Positions 1 through 7,288 of a stretch of 60,284 nucleotides of DNA are shown here, in pieces. The notes beneath the pieces are model-generated. The model was not told the origin of the DNA and did no database searches. It saw only the letters and a program-made list of their open reading frames with translations. The translations under genes and the position numbers were made by a program. Position 1 is the first letter of the stretch; each line of letters starts with the position of its first letter. Source of the stretch: Candidatus Omnitrophota bacterium (GTDB lineage Bacteria; Omnitrophota; Gorgyraeia; Tantalellales; Tantalellaceae). The stretch is from NCBI GenBank assembly GCA_015231405.1, contig JADGBR010000020.1:1-60284 (forward strand), in the 5' to 3' direction.

Positions 1-2
1 AT

Positions 3-3000
3 GGTGAAGGGGCGCCGGAGTTCATTGACGAGCCTCAGGAAGAGGGGTGGGGGGAAGGCGGCGAGGGTGAGGGTGAGGAGGTCGAAGGTGGAGAGTCGAA
101 GGGGGAAGAGGGAGAGGAGGAGGGTCAAGGGGAGGAAGAGAGGGATGATGGGAGTCAGTCAGAAACGCCTAAGCCCGTTCAAACAAGGGAGCCGAAGATC
201 GGGAAGGTTATAGTTAAAAAGGCCGATATTACGGGCACTTTAGCCTCTCTTGACAAGGTCACGAGAACCCAGGCCGAGAAGTGGCTCGAGGTGTTCAGCG
301 GCCGGCCTACGATAGTGCCGATAGCTTCCGAGGAAGGCGACGAGCCTATAATAGAGAAAGTGGCCGAGCAGGACCCGGAATGTTTTAAAAGAGAGGTTAT
401 GGTAAGGCCTAAGGCTTCATTGAGCTGCGGTATAACGGTCGATATTAGCGGCAGTACCAGTTTCAAGGACGCGGATGGGAGGTCACTCCTCGACAAATTC
501 ATGGACATGACGAAATTCTATACGAGCCTTTTCTACTCAGCGGCCAAGGCCAATAAGGAGGTAGAGTTCTCGCTCGGGGCGATAGGGATGAATTATCACC
601 ATATACTTGATTTCAAGGAATCCAGGTCCGAAAAGCATGTCAGGGCCGCCGTGAACGAAGTAAAGGCCAAAAGCAAGATAGACACCGACGGCATAAACAC
701 GCTTTCCGTACTGGACGGCATACGGAAGAAATACGCTTCCCAGAAATCGAAGAAGAACAAGCTCGAGATCATATTTACCGACGGCGGTGAGCGTTCCGGG
801 TCGGGTTTCGATGCCTTGAGGAAAAAGATAAGGGAGCTCGAGAAGGAGATAGGGATAAGCGTGGTCTTTGTCGGTATAGGCGCTTCGGCCGTGAACGTAA
901 AAGAATATCCGACATTTCTCCATATTAAAGAGACCCCCGGCCCTGCGGAGATGCTCCGGATCGTTATGGAGATATCGAGGCTGAAGGTGAGAGGAAAGCT
1001 CGCCAAAGAAACCGACCTCGCGCCGCTCCTCGGTTACGCCAAGTATGAGCCGAAGACGAAGGAAGTGACAAACCGCGTCAGGGCGGCGTACACCGCGTAC
1101 ATGACCTCCCTTTCGACCCTCATGGATAAGAGTGTCACCGATCTTCTCCGGATAAAGAAAAAATACATGCTCGGAGCCTGGAGGGTATTGAACCTTTCAC
1201 AGCTCGTATTTCACGAGCCCGGGCATTTGTTTATCGGGTTTATTGAGAACATGATACGAAGAACCGGGGGTAATGAAAAATTCAGCGTAAAGGCCGCGGC
1301 CTGGAATACCTTAAAGGCCGTATGGCAAGGCAAAGTCGATAAACCCTTGCCCTCGTTCGCCGGGAAATACGGCGGGATCCTGGGCAATATTACCGGCCTA
1401 TTGATCGGAGCGGGCGTACTGGCAGGTCTATCATATCTAGGCCCGGGGGTTCTTTCGGCGTTTATAGCAAAAGCCATAGCGTATTGGATCCTGGGAATGA
1501 ACGCCCTGGAACTCGCCGCCCAGCTTATTTTCCCGAATTCGGATATAAAACATAAACGAACCACGCCTGCCCACCGAAGCCCTGCCTTGTCGTCAGGCTT
1601 GGCGAAGGCGGGAGCCACAAACTCTACCTTAATTTCGTTAGCAACAGAAACTGCCTCTCTGGACGTTAAATTCGCGGGATTTATCTCTACCTGTGAAGAG
1701 AGAATAAAAGCGACCGGCCGGTTCTCCGACGCCGAAATAAAAGGCATGATGGAAAGAATGAGCCGTTTGCACCGCGGGTTAAAAGAGTTCCCGCTCTCCA
1801 TGGATAAAGGAATGAGGTTCATAAACGACCAGCCCCTATCCCCTGATATCGTTATGTTATTACAGGCGTCGCCGACATTACTGGGTACTAGAGCCGTCTC
1901 GGAGATAAGGAGGTTGTCCCTTCTAGCGGGGCATTATGGGCAATGGTTCCGCGCTCTCGAGGGAAAAGGGTATTTTGATCTTGTGTTGTCCGGAAATAAC
2001 TTAGTTGACAGGGATTTGGCGCTGGAAATGTTAAAAAACCCCGGTGATAAAGAAGTCCTCGAGCATTTTAAGGCGAGAGGTCTTTCGGCGATCGCGGACA
2101 GAGTGGAAAAAGAAAAGTTCATGGAGATCTACGCGGCGAACGGGGATACGTTGACGAGGGGAATTCTGTTCGGATATCCCGCGAACGTGGCTAAGAAATT
2201 TGACAGGATAAGCAAAAATCCGACCAAAAGATCGGACAATAGCCGTTACCTGGCTGTACATATAGTATGTGAAAAAGCCGATACGGATCATGTGAAAGAC
2301 GCCATAGCGCGTTTTGATATTTCCTGCGAAGTGATGATGGGATATTTGCATCTTATGCACGGGATCAATATCGATACGGAGGAGTTGTTTAGGTATGTGG
2401 ATGGATCCGCGATCCGAACGCGATACACGGAGGCGGTGGCCCTCGCGGTCCCGATCACGGACCCCGCCCAGAAAAGAATATCCAGGACTAGTGACATACA
2501 GTTCGGTAAAACAATTGATGAAAAAACGCCCGAAGAATTGGTCATGACGGTTCTTTTATATCCGGATACATTGGGATCAGACGGGTTACTCGCGATCCGT
2601 AAGCTGGGGGCGTTAAAAAAGAAATGCCCTCCCCAGGCTATCAATGCTTTTAGAAGCGCGTTGAACGAGTATTTGCTGAATGTCTTTGCCGATCAGACGC
2701 GGGAGAAGAAGGAACCCTTTATCGAGAATATTATTTCCGCGCTGGAGGAGATAGGGACATATGACGCCGTATCGATGTTATTGACGGATTTTTATGAAGA
2801 CGATCTTTTTAAAGAGGAAGCCCTAGAAGCGATGGAGAGGATGGCGAAAAATGGCAATCCTTACGCGATAGAGAGAATGCCCGGGAAAACCTCGGTGCCG
2901 GGTTCAAACAAGCCTGACGCGATGCCTGCGACTAAAAATGGGAAAGATATTACCGATAAAGCGGCAGCTATCATGAATAACCTCTTCTCTCAGTCGAGGT

Positions 3001-3623
3001 TCCCGGCCGAGAAAACGGTCATCTATCTTCCTTCCGTGAAAGAAGGAACTTTCGGCGAAAAAGGAGATATGAATAAAAGACTTATGGGAGTCTACAAGAA
3101 ACTAAGGGACAAGGCCAGGGACGGGTACGATATGCGCAATATCACCGTTAGGTTCTATGATGACGGGTACTTTGAGACATCAAGGAAGGGGGAAGGCCTT
3201 GTTCTTGCCGAGAAGATCCGGGAAGATACGCGTGATCCGGGTTCAAGGGTGTTCATCTATTCACGGGAGGAGCGGTATGACGCCGTTAAGGGCGCTATCC
3301 CCGAAGCTCTTACGGAAAGAGTAACGGCCGTCAGGGAAAAAGTGACGAACGAGCTCTCGCTCACTATGGTCCATACCCGCGTGGCGCTCGCGATGGCGCT
3401 GCTAACGATAAAACGGAATGAAAAAGATACGGGGGACCTCACGAACAACATCCTTAGCTTGTTCGAACTGCTCGGCGGCGAGGATATCGCGAGGGCGATC
3501 AGGGGAGACAAGGACGCCTTAAAGAAGATCCTCTCGGGAGAACTCCTTATCGAACTGAAACCGTTCTCCGAAGAGATCGGTGAACAGATGGAAGCGATAG
3601 AGGCGGTGGCGACTTCGCTGTAA
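3..3623 (+). CDS. Large VWA-domain protein with HExxH (M50-like) region, 5' partial
   Basis: The reading frame is open at the left edge of the window, so this is the last 1,206 residues of a longer protein. Visible residues 1 to about 60 are a Glu/Gly-rich acidic stretch. A VWA domain follows, with the MIDAS motif DISGS starting at visible residue 147 and a later FTDGG strand. An acidic stretch before a VWA domain also occurs in the cobalto- and magnesium-chelatase subunits CobT and BchD. At residues 404-408 a hydrophobic segment carries HEPGH (HExxH). About 90 residues later, after Gly-rich hydrophobic segments, comes a block with NALE and PNSDIK, resembling the zinc-ligand region of M50 membrane proteases. 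The remaining 600 residues look helical and are unrecognised. A palindromic repeat at 1555-1620 is translated in frame. An internal ATG at 291 exists, but the acidic part upstream is in frame, so I do not use it. VWA is sure; protease activity is inference. Confidence 0.8.
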   Translation, partial: GEGAPEFIDEPQEEGWGEGGEGEGEEVEGGESKGEEGEEEGQGEEERDDGSQSETPKPVQTREPKIGKVIVKKADITGTLASLDKVTRTQAEKWLEVFSGRPTIVPIASEEGDEPIIEKVAEQDPECFKREVMVRPKASLSCGITVDISGSTSFKDADGRSLLDKFMDMTKFYTSLFYSAAKANKEVEFSLGAIGMNYHHILDFKESRSEKHVRAAVNEVKAKSKIDTDGINTLSVLDGIRKKYASQKSKKNKLEIIFTDGGERSGSGFDALRKKIRELEKEIGISVVFVGIGASAVNVKEYPTFLHIKETPGPAEMLRIVMEISRLKVRGKLAKETDLAPLLGYAKYEPKTKEVTNRVRAAYTAYMTSLSTLMDKSVTDLLRIKKKYMLGAWRVLNLSQLVFHEPGHLFIGFIENMIRRTGGNEKFSVKAAAWNTLKAVWQGKVDKPLPSFAGKYGGILGNITGLLIGAGVLAGLSYLGPGVLSAFIAKAIAYWILGMNALELAAQLIFPNSDIKHKRTTPAHRSPALSSGLAKAGATNSTLISLATETASLDVKFAGFISTCEERIKATGRFSDAEIKGMMERMSRLHRGLKEFPLSMDKGMRFINDQPLSPDIVMLLQASPTLLGTRAVSEIRRLSLLAGHYGQWFRALEGKGYFDLVLSGNNLVDRDLALEMLKNPGDKEVLEHFKARGLSAIADRVEKEKFMEIYAANGDTLTRGILFGYPANVAKKFDRISKNPTKRSDNSRYLAVHIVCEKADTDHVKDAIARFDISCEVMMGYLHLMHGINIDTEELFRYVDGSAIRTRYTEAVALAVPITDPAQKRISRTSDIQFGKTIDEKTPEELVMTVLLYPDTLGSDGLLAIRKLGALKKKCPPQAINAFRSALNEYLLNVFADQTREKKEPFIENIISALEEIGTYDAVSMLLTDFYEDDLFKEEALEAMERMAKNGNPYAIERMPGKTSVPGSNKPDAMPATKNGKDITDKAAAIMNNLFSQSRFPAEKTVIYLPSVKEGTFGEKGDMNKRLMGVYKKLRDKARDGYDMRNITVRFYDDGYFETSRKGEGLVLAEKIREDTRDPGSRVFIYSREERYDAVKGAIPEALTERVTAVREKVTNELSLTMVHTRVALAMALLTIKRNEKDTGDLTNNILSLFELLGGEDIARAIRGDKDALKKILSGELLIELKPFSEEIGEQMEAIEAVATSL
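1555..1620 (+). repeat. Family A palindromic repeat inside a coding sequence
   Basis: This GC-rich stretch shares the words CGAACCACGCCTGCC, CCGAAGCC and TTGGCGAAGGCGGG with copies at 3662-3730 (opposite orientation), around 4910-4942 and at 32930-33015. Its reading frame stays open and adds about 20 residues rich in Ala, Arg, Ser and Gly between the membrane-like segment and the helical C-terminal part of the VWA protein. Confidence 0.7.
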
Positions 3624-3661
3624 GTCAATAAGGGTTAACTTCTTTGTGCACGGGTTTAGTT

Positions 3662-3730
3662 GAGTGCACCCTCCTTCGCCAAACCTGCCTGCTGGCAAGG
3701 CAGGGCTTCGGAGGGCAGGCGGGTGCACTC
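3662..3730. terminator. Family A palindromic repeat acting as a shared terminator candidate
   Basis: The outer arms GAGTGCACCC (3662-3671) and GGGTGCACTC (3721-3730) are perfect inverted repeats enclosing a further GC-rich palindrome. It lies between the convergent VWA gene and the outer-membrane barrel gene, so it could end transcription from both sides. There is no clear U-tract. Confidence 0.55.
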
Positions 3731-3764
3731 GCGCACTCAACAATTGATACGGTGAGAGCCTGTT

Positions 3765-4460
3765 CTAAAAACGCAGACGTAACCCGCCGCCGATATATAG
3801 CGAGCTCGGGTCGAAGTCGATAGTGCGTCTGTTAGCGCTGTAATAGGCCTGCCAGTCGGCCATGGACCACTGGTAGCTCGTCTCGAACACTACCGCGAGA
3901 TTATCCGTCACGTAAACGTCGACGCCGCCCCCCAGCTTGAAGAGAAAGCCTCCGTCGGCGCTGAAGGTGGAGTTAGTGGTCGTTACGATGCTTCCGTCCT
4001 CGATATGCGTGAAGAGACCACCGAAGCCGAGTATGAGGTTCGGAACGATCTCATATTCTTTGTATTCGAAGGGGTATTTAAGTATAGCGTCGCCCATTAC
4101 GGGTATGCAATGGACTTTCCCCCAATCCACGCCAAGGCCGTGCACGTCAAAATATGTGTAGCCGACCTCAAGCCCCAGGGCCAGGCATTTAACAAGGTCA
4201 TATTGGGCCATGACCTGGGTGCTCACGCCTACGTCTATATTATCGTCGCTGGGCAATACCGCCGATACGACGGACGAGATCTTGAACCTGTTCGGGAGGT
4301 CGGGGTCGGTCGGCCACTGCTGAGGCGTCGGTGCCGCGCTGCCCGAACCGGGGCCGTGGTCTTCCTCGTCGGCATCAAAAGTAGGACCGGCCGCGAAAAC
4401 GGACGAACACGCGATCATCGCGAAAGTGACGCATAAGACTGCGATCAATAGTTTCCTCAT
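3765..4460 (-). CDS. Outer-membrane beta-barrel protein (OmpW/porin-like)
   Basis: This 231-aa protein begins with a clear Sec signal peptide (charged MRK, hydrophobic core, cleavage after SVFAA near residue 24). After an acidic, Pro-rich linker come alternating hydrophobic/aromatic strands, and the chain ends in LRLRF. A C-terminal Phe preceded by alternating residues is the usual BAM recognition signal of outer-membrane barrels. The length suggests about eight strands, as in OmpW or OmpA barrels. The start has a strong ribosome binding site (GGGGAGGAG) and a candidate promoter upstream. It stands alone and converges on the VWA gene. Its role, as channel or structural protein, cannot be told from sequence. 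Confidence 0.82.
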   Translation of the reverse strand: MRKLLIAVLCVTFAMIACSSVFAAGPTFDADEEDHGPGSGSAAPTPQQWPTDPDLPNRFKISSVVSAVLPSDDNIDVGVSTQVMAQYDLVKCLALGLEVGYTYFDVHGLGVDWGKVHCIPVMGDAILKYPFEYKEYEIVPNLILGFGGLFTHIEDGSIVTTTNSTFSADGGFLFKLGGGVDVYVTDNLAVVFETSYQWSMADWQAYYSANRRTIDFDPSSLYIGGGLRLRF

Positions 4461-4499
4461 CTCTCTCCTCCCCGGTTTGTGGTGAAAAGTGTTGCGGGT

Positions 4500-4528
4500 A
4501 TTATAACGTAAAGATCAGGTTTTTGGAA
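4500..4528 (-). promoter_or_regulatory. Promoter candidate for the outer-membrane barrel gene
   Basis: Read on the minus strand: TTCCAA, 17-nt spacer, perfect TATAAT, about 40 nt upstream of the ATG. The -35 match is weak. Confidence 0.45.
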
Positions 4529-4599
4529 TAGGGTATTTTTCGTCGATAGTGTAACAATTTATGCTGACTTTTAAAGAGTTCCTTGCTTCTCGTCGCGAT

Positions 4600-4753
4600 G
4601 GCGTGAAGAAGATGGGAACCTTCTACCGGCACTTTGCAAACTTCTAGTTCGGCTTGTGGTCTTCATTGTAATAGTTGCAAGGTCCACCGACAAGGCTACT
4701 TTGGATGTTGGGACGGCAAAGTGCCGTACGAAGAACCCCATCTCCTTCACGCC
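4600..4753. repeat. 154-nt inverted-repeat element, copy 1 (possible structured RNA)
   Basis: Left end GGCGTGAAGAAGATGGG pairs with right end CCCATCTCCTTCACGCC, leaving one mismatch. Inner segments GGCACTTTGC and GCAAAGTGCC pair again. A conserved core (TGTAATA, then TTGCAAGGTCCAC and ACAAGGCTA) is shared with copy 2 at 54579-54731. It could be a miniature transposable element or a long-hairpin RNA gene. Confidence 0.65.
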
Positions 4754-4812
4754 TTCACCCCTCGCGCAATAACCTGAAAATTAAGGGGCTGATCCATGAC
4801 GGGTACGGGTCA

Positions 4813-5012
4813 AGGTGTGGATATCCTCTTTAAGCAAAGGGGCCCCTTGGGGAATTTAGCCTTTAACATGCCGTTTTTATGGCAACCTCCTTGCTTGCGG
4901 CTCGCCCTCCGAAGCCGGAGGCGGAGGAGGGTGAATGCGCAAGGTCTAAAAACGGCATGTTAAAGGCGTTGTTAAATTCCCCGGGGAAGGCTTGAAGAGG
5001 ATGTCCACACCT
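4813..5012. repeat. Long hairpin with ~67-nt arms
   Basis: Left arm 4813-4879 and right arm 4946-5012 are imperfect inverted repeats: AGGTGTGGATATCCTCTT against AAGAGGATGTCCACACCT, then GGGGAATTTA against TTAAATTCCCC, then CCTTTAACATGCCGTTTTTA against its complement. The loop 4880-4945 carries a family A GC-rich palindrome. It is part of the larger element at 4544-5056. Confidence 0.7.
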
Positions 5013-5071
5013 CGCCACTAGCATGATGAAAGTCAGCATAAATTGTTACATTATCGTTGACAGAACGCTTC

Positions 5072-5101
5072 TTGCCCCTTACCCCCTGCCCCTGCTATAA
5101 T
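5072..5101 (+). promoter_or_regulatory. Promoter candidate for the 2H-phosphoesterase/glycosyltransferase pair
   Basis: TTGCCC, 18-nt spacer, TATAAT (5096-5101), about 35 nt before the start codon at 5136 and just outside the right end of the MITE-like element. Confidence 0.5.
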
Positions 5102-5135
5102 AGCCCCGGCCGGAAGATACGGCGAAGGAAATGAT

Positions 5136-5699
5136 ATGATCGCATGCGATATAGCTATTCTGCCACCTGACGAAATAATGGACCTCGCGATAGGGATCAG
5201 TAAGGGCATCGGTCCGGACCGCGGGAACGGGATAGCGCTGAATAAGAAAGACATCCTGCCGCATATTACACTCGCGATGGGCTCGGTTGAGGAGGAAGAT
5301 ATCCCGAAAATTAAAATTATCCTGATCAATCTCGCTTCTATCGCTATGCCCATAGATCTTGAGATGATCCCGGATCCCCGGGGAAGGCATTATTTAGGTA
5401 TAGCTTGCTCGGCGATGCTCAGAGGCCTTCACGAAGCCGTCATTGAAAGTACGTCGCAGTTCTTTAAGGGTCGTGTGGATATGAAGATGTTCCATGACCC
5501 GGATGGGTCCGGGATAAGCGATAATTCCGTTTCCTATGTTTCGAAATTCATGGAAAACTCCAGTTACGCGAATTTTGAGCCTCACATAACCGTTCAAAGT
5601 TCCGGGGATCCGATAGCGCAAGTGACCGCGCGTTTTACCGCCGACAGGCTCGTCCTGGGACATTTAGGCAACCATTGCACCGTGAGAAGGATATTATGA
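5136..5699 (+). CDS. 2H phosphoesterase superfamily protein (LigT-like)
   Basis: The protein is 187 aa, in the usual range for 2H phosphoesterases. Both signature motifs are present: PHITL (His43) in the first half and PHITV (His150) in the second. In this family the two His-x-Thr motifs hydrolyse 2',3'-cyclic phosphodiesters or related RNA ends; the substrate here is unknown. The start is supported by GAAGGAA five bases upstream. It overlaps the next gene by ATGA, so the two are translationally coupled, although a membrane glycosyltransferase is an unexpected partner. There is no signal peptide, so it acts in the cytoplasm. Confidence 0.75.
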   Translation: MIACDIAILPPDEIMDLAIGISKGIGPDRGNGIALNKKDILPHITLAMGSVEEEDIPKIKIILINLASIAMPIDLEMIPDPRGRHYLGIACSAMLRGLHEAVIESTSQFFKGRVDMKMFHDPDGSGISDNSVSYVSKFMENSSYANFEPHITVQSSGDPIAQVTARFTADRLVLGHLGNHCTVRRIL

Positions 5700-7051
5700 G
5701 GACGGTCAGGGCTGAGCTCGTATTCATCGGGATAATAGCCGCGGTCGTCTTTATGGCGAACCTGGGTTCCGGAAGCCTTAATTCCTGGGACGAGGGGTTT
5801 TACGCCGGGGTTTCCCGTGAGATCGTGAAGACCGGCGACTGGATACATCTCCGTTGGTCCGGTTCGCCGTGGTCGGACAAGCCGCCGTTATACATGTGGA
5901 TCACAGCGGCGCTATTTAAAACCGCGGGGATAAACGAATTCTCGGTGCGTTTTTTTTCAGCTCTTTCCGGTATCGGGACCGTGATCCTGGTCTATTTATT
6001 GGGGCTCCGGCTGTACGGGAGGAAAGAGGCGTTCGCGGCAGGCCTAGTCCTTTTATCGACATGGCATTTTATCCTCATAGGCCGCCAGGGCATGCTGGAC
6101 GTCCCTTTGACGTTCTTCGCGGCGCTGTCGGTATATCTTTTTGTTATCCGTGAAAGATGGCCGAAGGCATTGTTTTTCCTGCCCGTCGCTATCGCGCTCG
6201 CTTTTATGACCAAAAGCATCGCGGCATTTTTCATCCCGATAGTGATAATATTGTACATGGCGGCAGCCAAAGATATTAGCGTCCTCAAAGACAGAAAGTT
6301 TATCCTGGGTTTAGCGGTTGCCGCGGCTTTAGTTTTATGGTGGCATGTCATGGTCTATATGAAATACGGGCAAAGTTTCATCGACGGTTATTTCCTTAAA
6401 CATTTCGTGACCAGGACGCGCGAGGCCGTCGACGGCCATAGCGGGGGACTCATGACGTATTTTAATGTCATCTCGAATAAGGGTAGGCCCTGGGGTACGG
6501 CCGGGCTCGTCATGATACCGATAATGATCTACAGGGTCTTCGTAAAGAAAGAGAAGGCGCATCTTATTCCTCTTCTCTGGGCCGCGGCGCTTCTCGTTCT
6601 TTACTCTCCCCAAAAGACGAAGCTCCACTGGTACATCATGCCTGTTTACCCGGCCCTCGCGCTCATGGCGGGATGGGGCCTCGCAAGGCTTTCGGGCCGC
6701 TACGCTAAGATCACGGCCGTAGCTCTCGCCGCCGTCGCTATTTTATACCTCGCGGGTTCAAAACATATTTTTGCGGGGGACTATTCCCCCCAGGTAAAAA
6801 ACCTGTCACGGGATATCCGCGAAAAGATATTACCCGGAGAGAAACTACATCTCTGGGGCATAGGTGACCCAGGCTTACAGTTCTATCTTGGAGATATCGG
6901 TGATAACGTGAACGATGACAACATAATAAAGAAGGAACTCAATTCGGGAAAGTATTACATACTGACAGTTATTAATGACCCCCTTTTTAAAAACACAGGC
7001 GCCCGCCCCATAATGGAAAAGAACGGCTATACCCTCTACTCAAATCAGTAA
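5696..7051 (+). CDS. ArnT/PMT-family membrane glycosyltransferase
   Basis: This 451-aa protein has about ten hydrophobic segments and the features of the GT-C ArnT (GT83)/PMT group: an N-terminal membrane helix, a periplasmic loop with WDEGFYAG (the Asp-Glu pair of the active site), and KPPLYMWI soon after. Such enzymes move a sugar from a polyprenyl-phosphate carrier to lipid A, protein or another glycan on the periplasmic side. I chose the ATG at 5696 over one at 5675 because it overlaps the upstream stop (ATGA) and follows AGAAGG with good spacing. The sugar and acceptor cannot be read from sequence. A second member of the superfamily lies at 23104. Confidence 0.82.
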   Translation: MRTVRAELVFIGIIAAVVFMANLGSGSLNSWDEGFYAGVSREIVKTGDWIHLRWSGSPWSDKPPLYMWITAALFKTAGINEFSVRFFSALSGIGTVILVYLLGLRLYGRKEAFAAGLVLLSTWHFILIGRQGMLDVPLTFFAALSVYLFVIRERWPKALFFLPVAIALAFMTKSIAAFFIPIVIILYMAAAKDISVLKDRKFILGLAVAAALVLWWHVMVYMKYGQSFIDGYFLKHFVTRTREAVDGHSGGLMTYFNVISNKGRPWGTAGLVMIPIMIYRVFVKKEKAHLIPLLWAAALLVLYSPQKTKLHWYIMPVYPALALMAGWGLARLSGRYAKITAVALAAVAILYLAGSKHIFAGDYSPQVKNLSRDIREKILPGEKLHLWGIGDPGLQFYLGDIGDNVNDDNIIKKELNSGKYYILTVINDPLFKNTGARPIMEKNGYTLYSNQ

Positions 7052-7288
7052 ATAAACATTTTGAATGATCTTTTCCCCGACAGTATAACAATAACAAGCT
7101 AAGTAGCCTAAAATATTGTATTTGTATAAAAGTTAAAGATTAAAAATTAAGATATACTGATTTGATATTTCGCAAAAATATAGCATACTTTATAGTACAT
7201 TAACGTTGCTTATCGAATTAGAATAAATACCAGCTGGCACAAGACCGGCGGATTTTGTCCATTTATTATACAACTTCATTAAGAGGTT
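7052..7288 (+). promoter_or_regulatory. AT-rich leader before the 2,065-aa gene
   Basis: This 237-nt stretch has no gene. It is much more AT-rich than its surroundings and contains several possible -10 boxes, so a promoter is likely here, but no single -35/-10 pair stands out. AAGAGG at 7281-7286 is the ribosome binding site of the next gene. Confidence 0.35.

Larger units (their letters stand above)
4544..5056. mobile_element. Non-autonomous MITE-like element with terminal inverted repeats
   Basis: The outer arms are perfect 19-bp inverted repeats, TGTAACAATTTATGCTGAC at 4550-4568 and its complement at 5032-5050. With one mismatch they extend outward through CGATA and inward through TTT. 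Inside lie a 154-nt imperfect palindrome (4600-4753), then a long hairpin with arms 4813-4879 and 4946-5012 whose loop holds a family A palindrome. No long coding frame fits and no transposase is seen, so it would need transposase in trans. It fills the gene-free stretch 4461-5135. No clear target-site duplication is visible. Confidence 0.6.

Noticed and set aside
1-213. A 70-residue Arg/Lys/Gly-rich open frame at the left edge
   Set aside because: It is a shadow of the acidic part of the VWA gene, which is open in another frame and continues into the domain.
4005-4436. 143-residue plus-strand frame opposite the outer-membrane barrel gene
   Set aside because: The minus-strand product has a signal peptide, barrel pattern and C-terminal Phe; the plus-strand frame has none of these.
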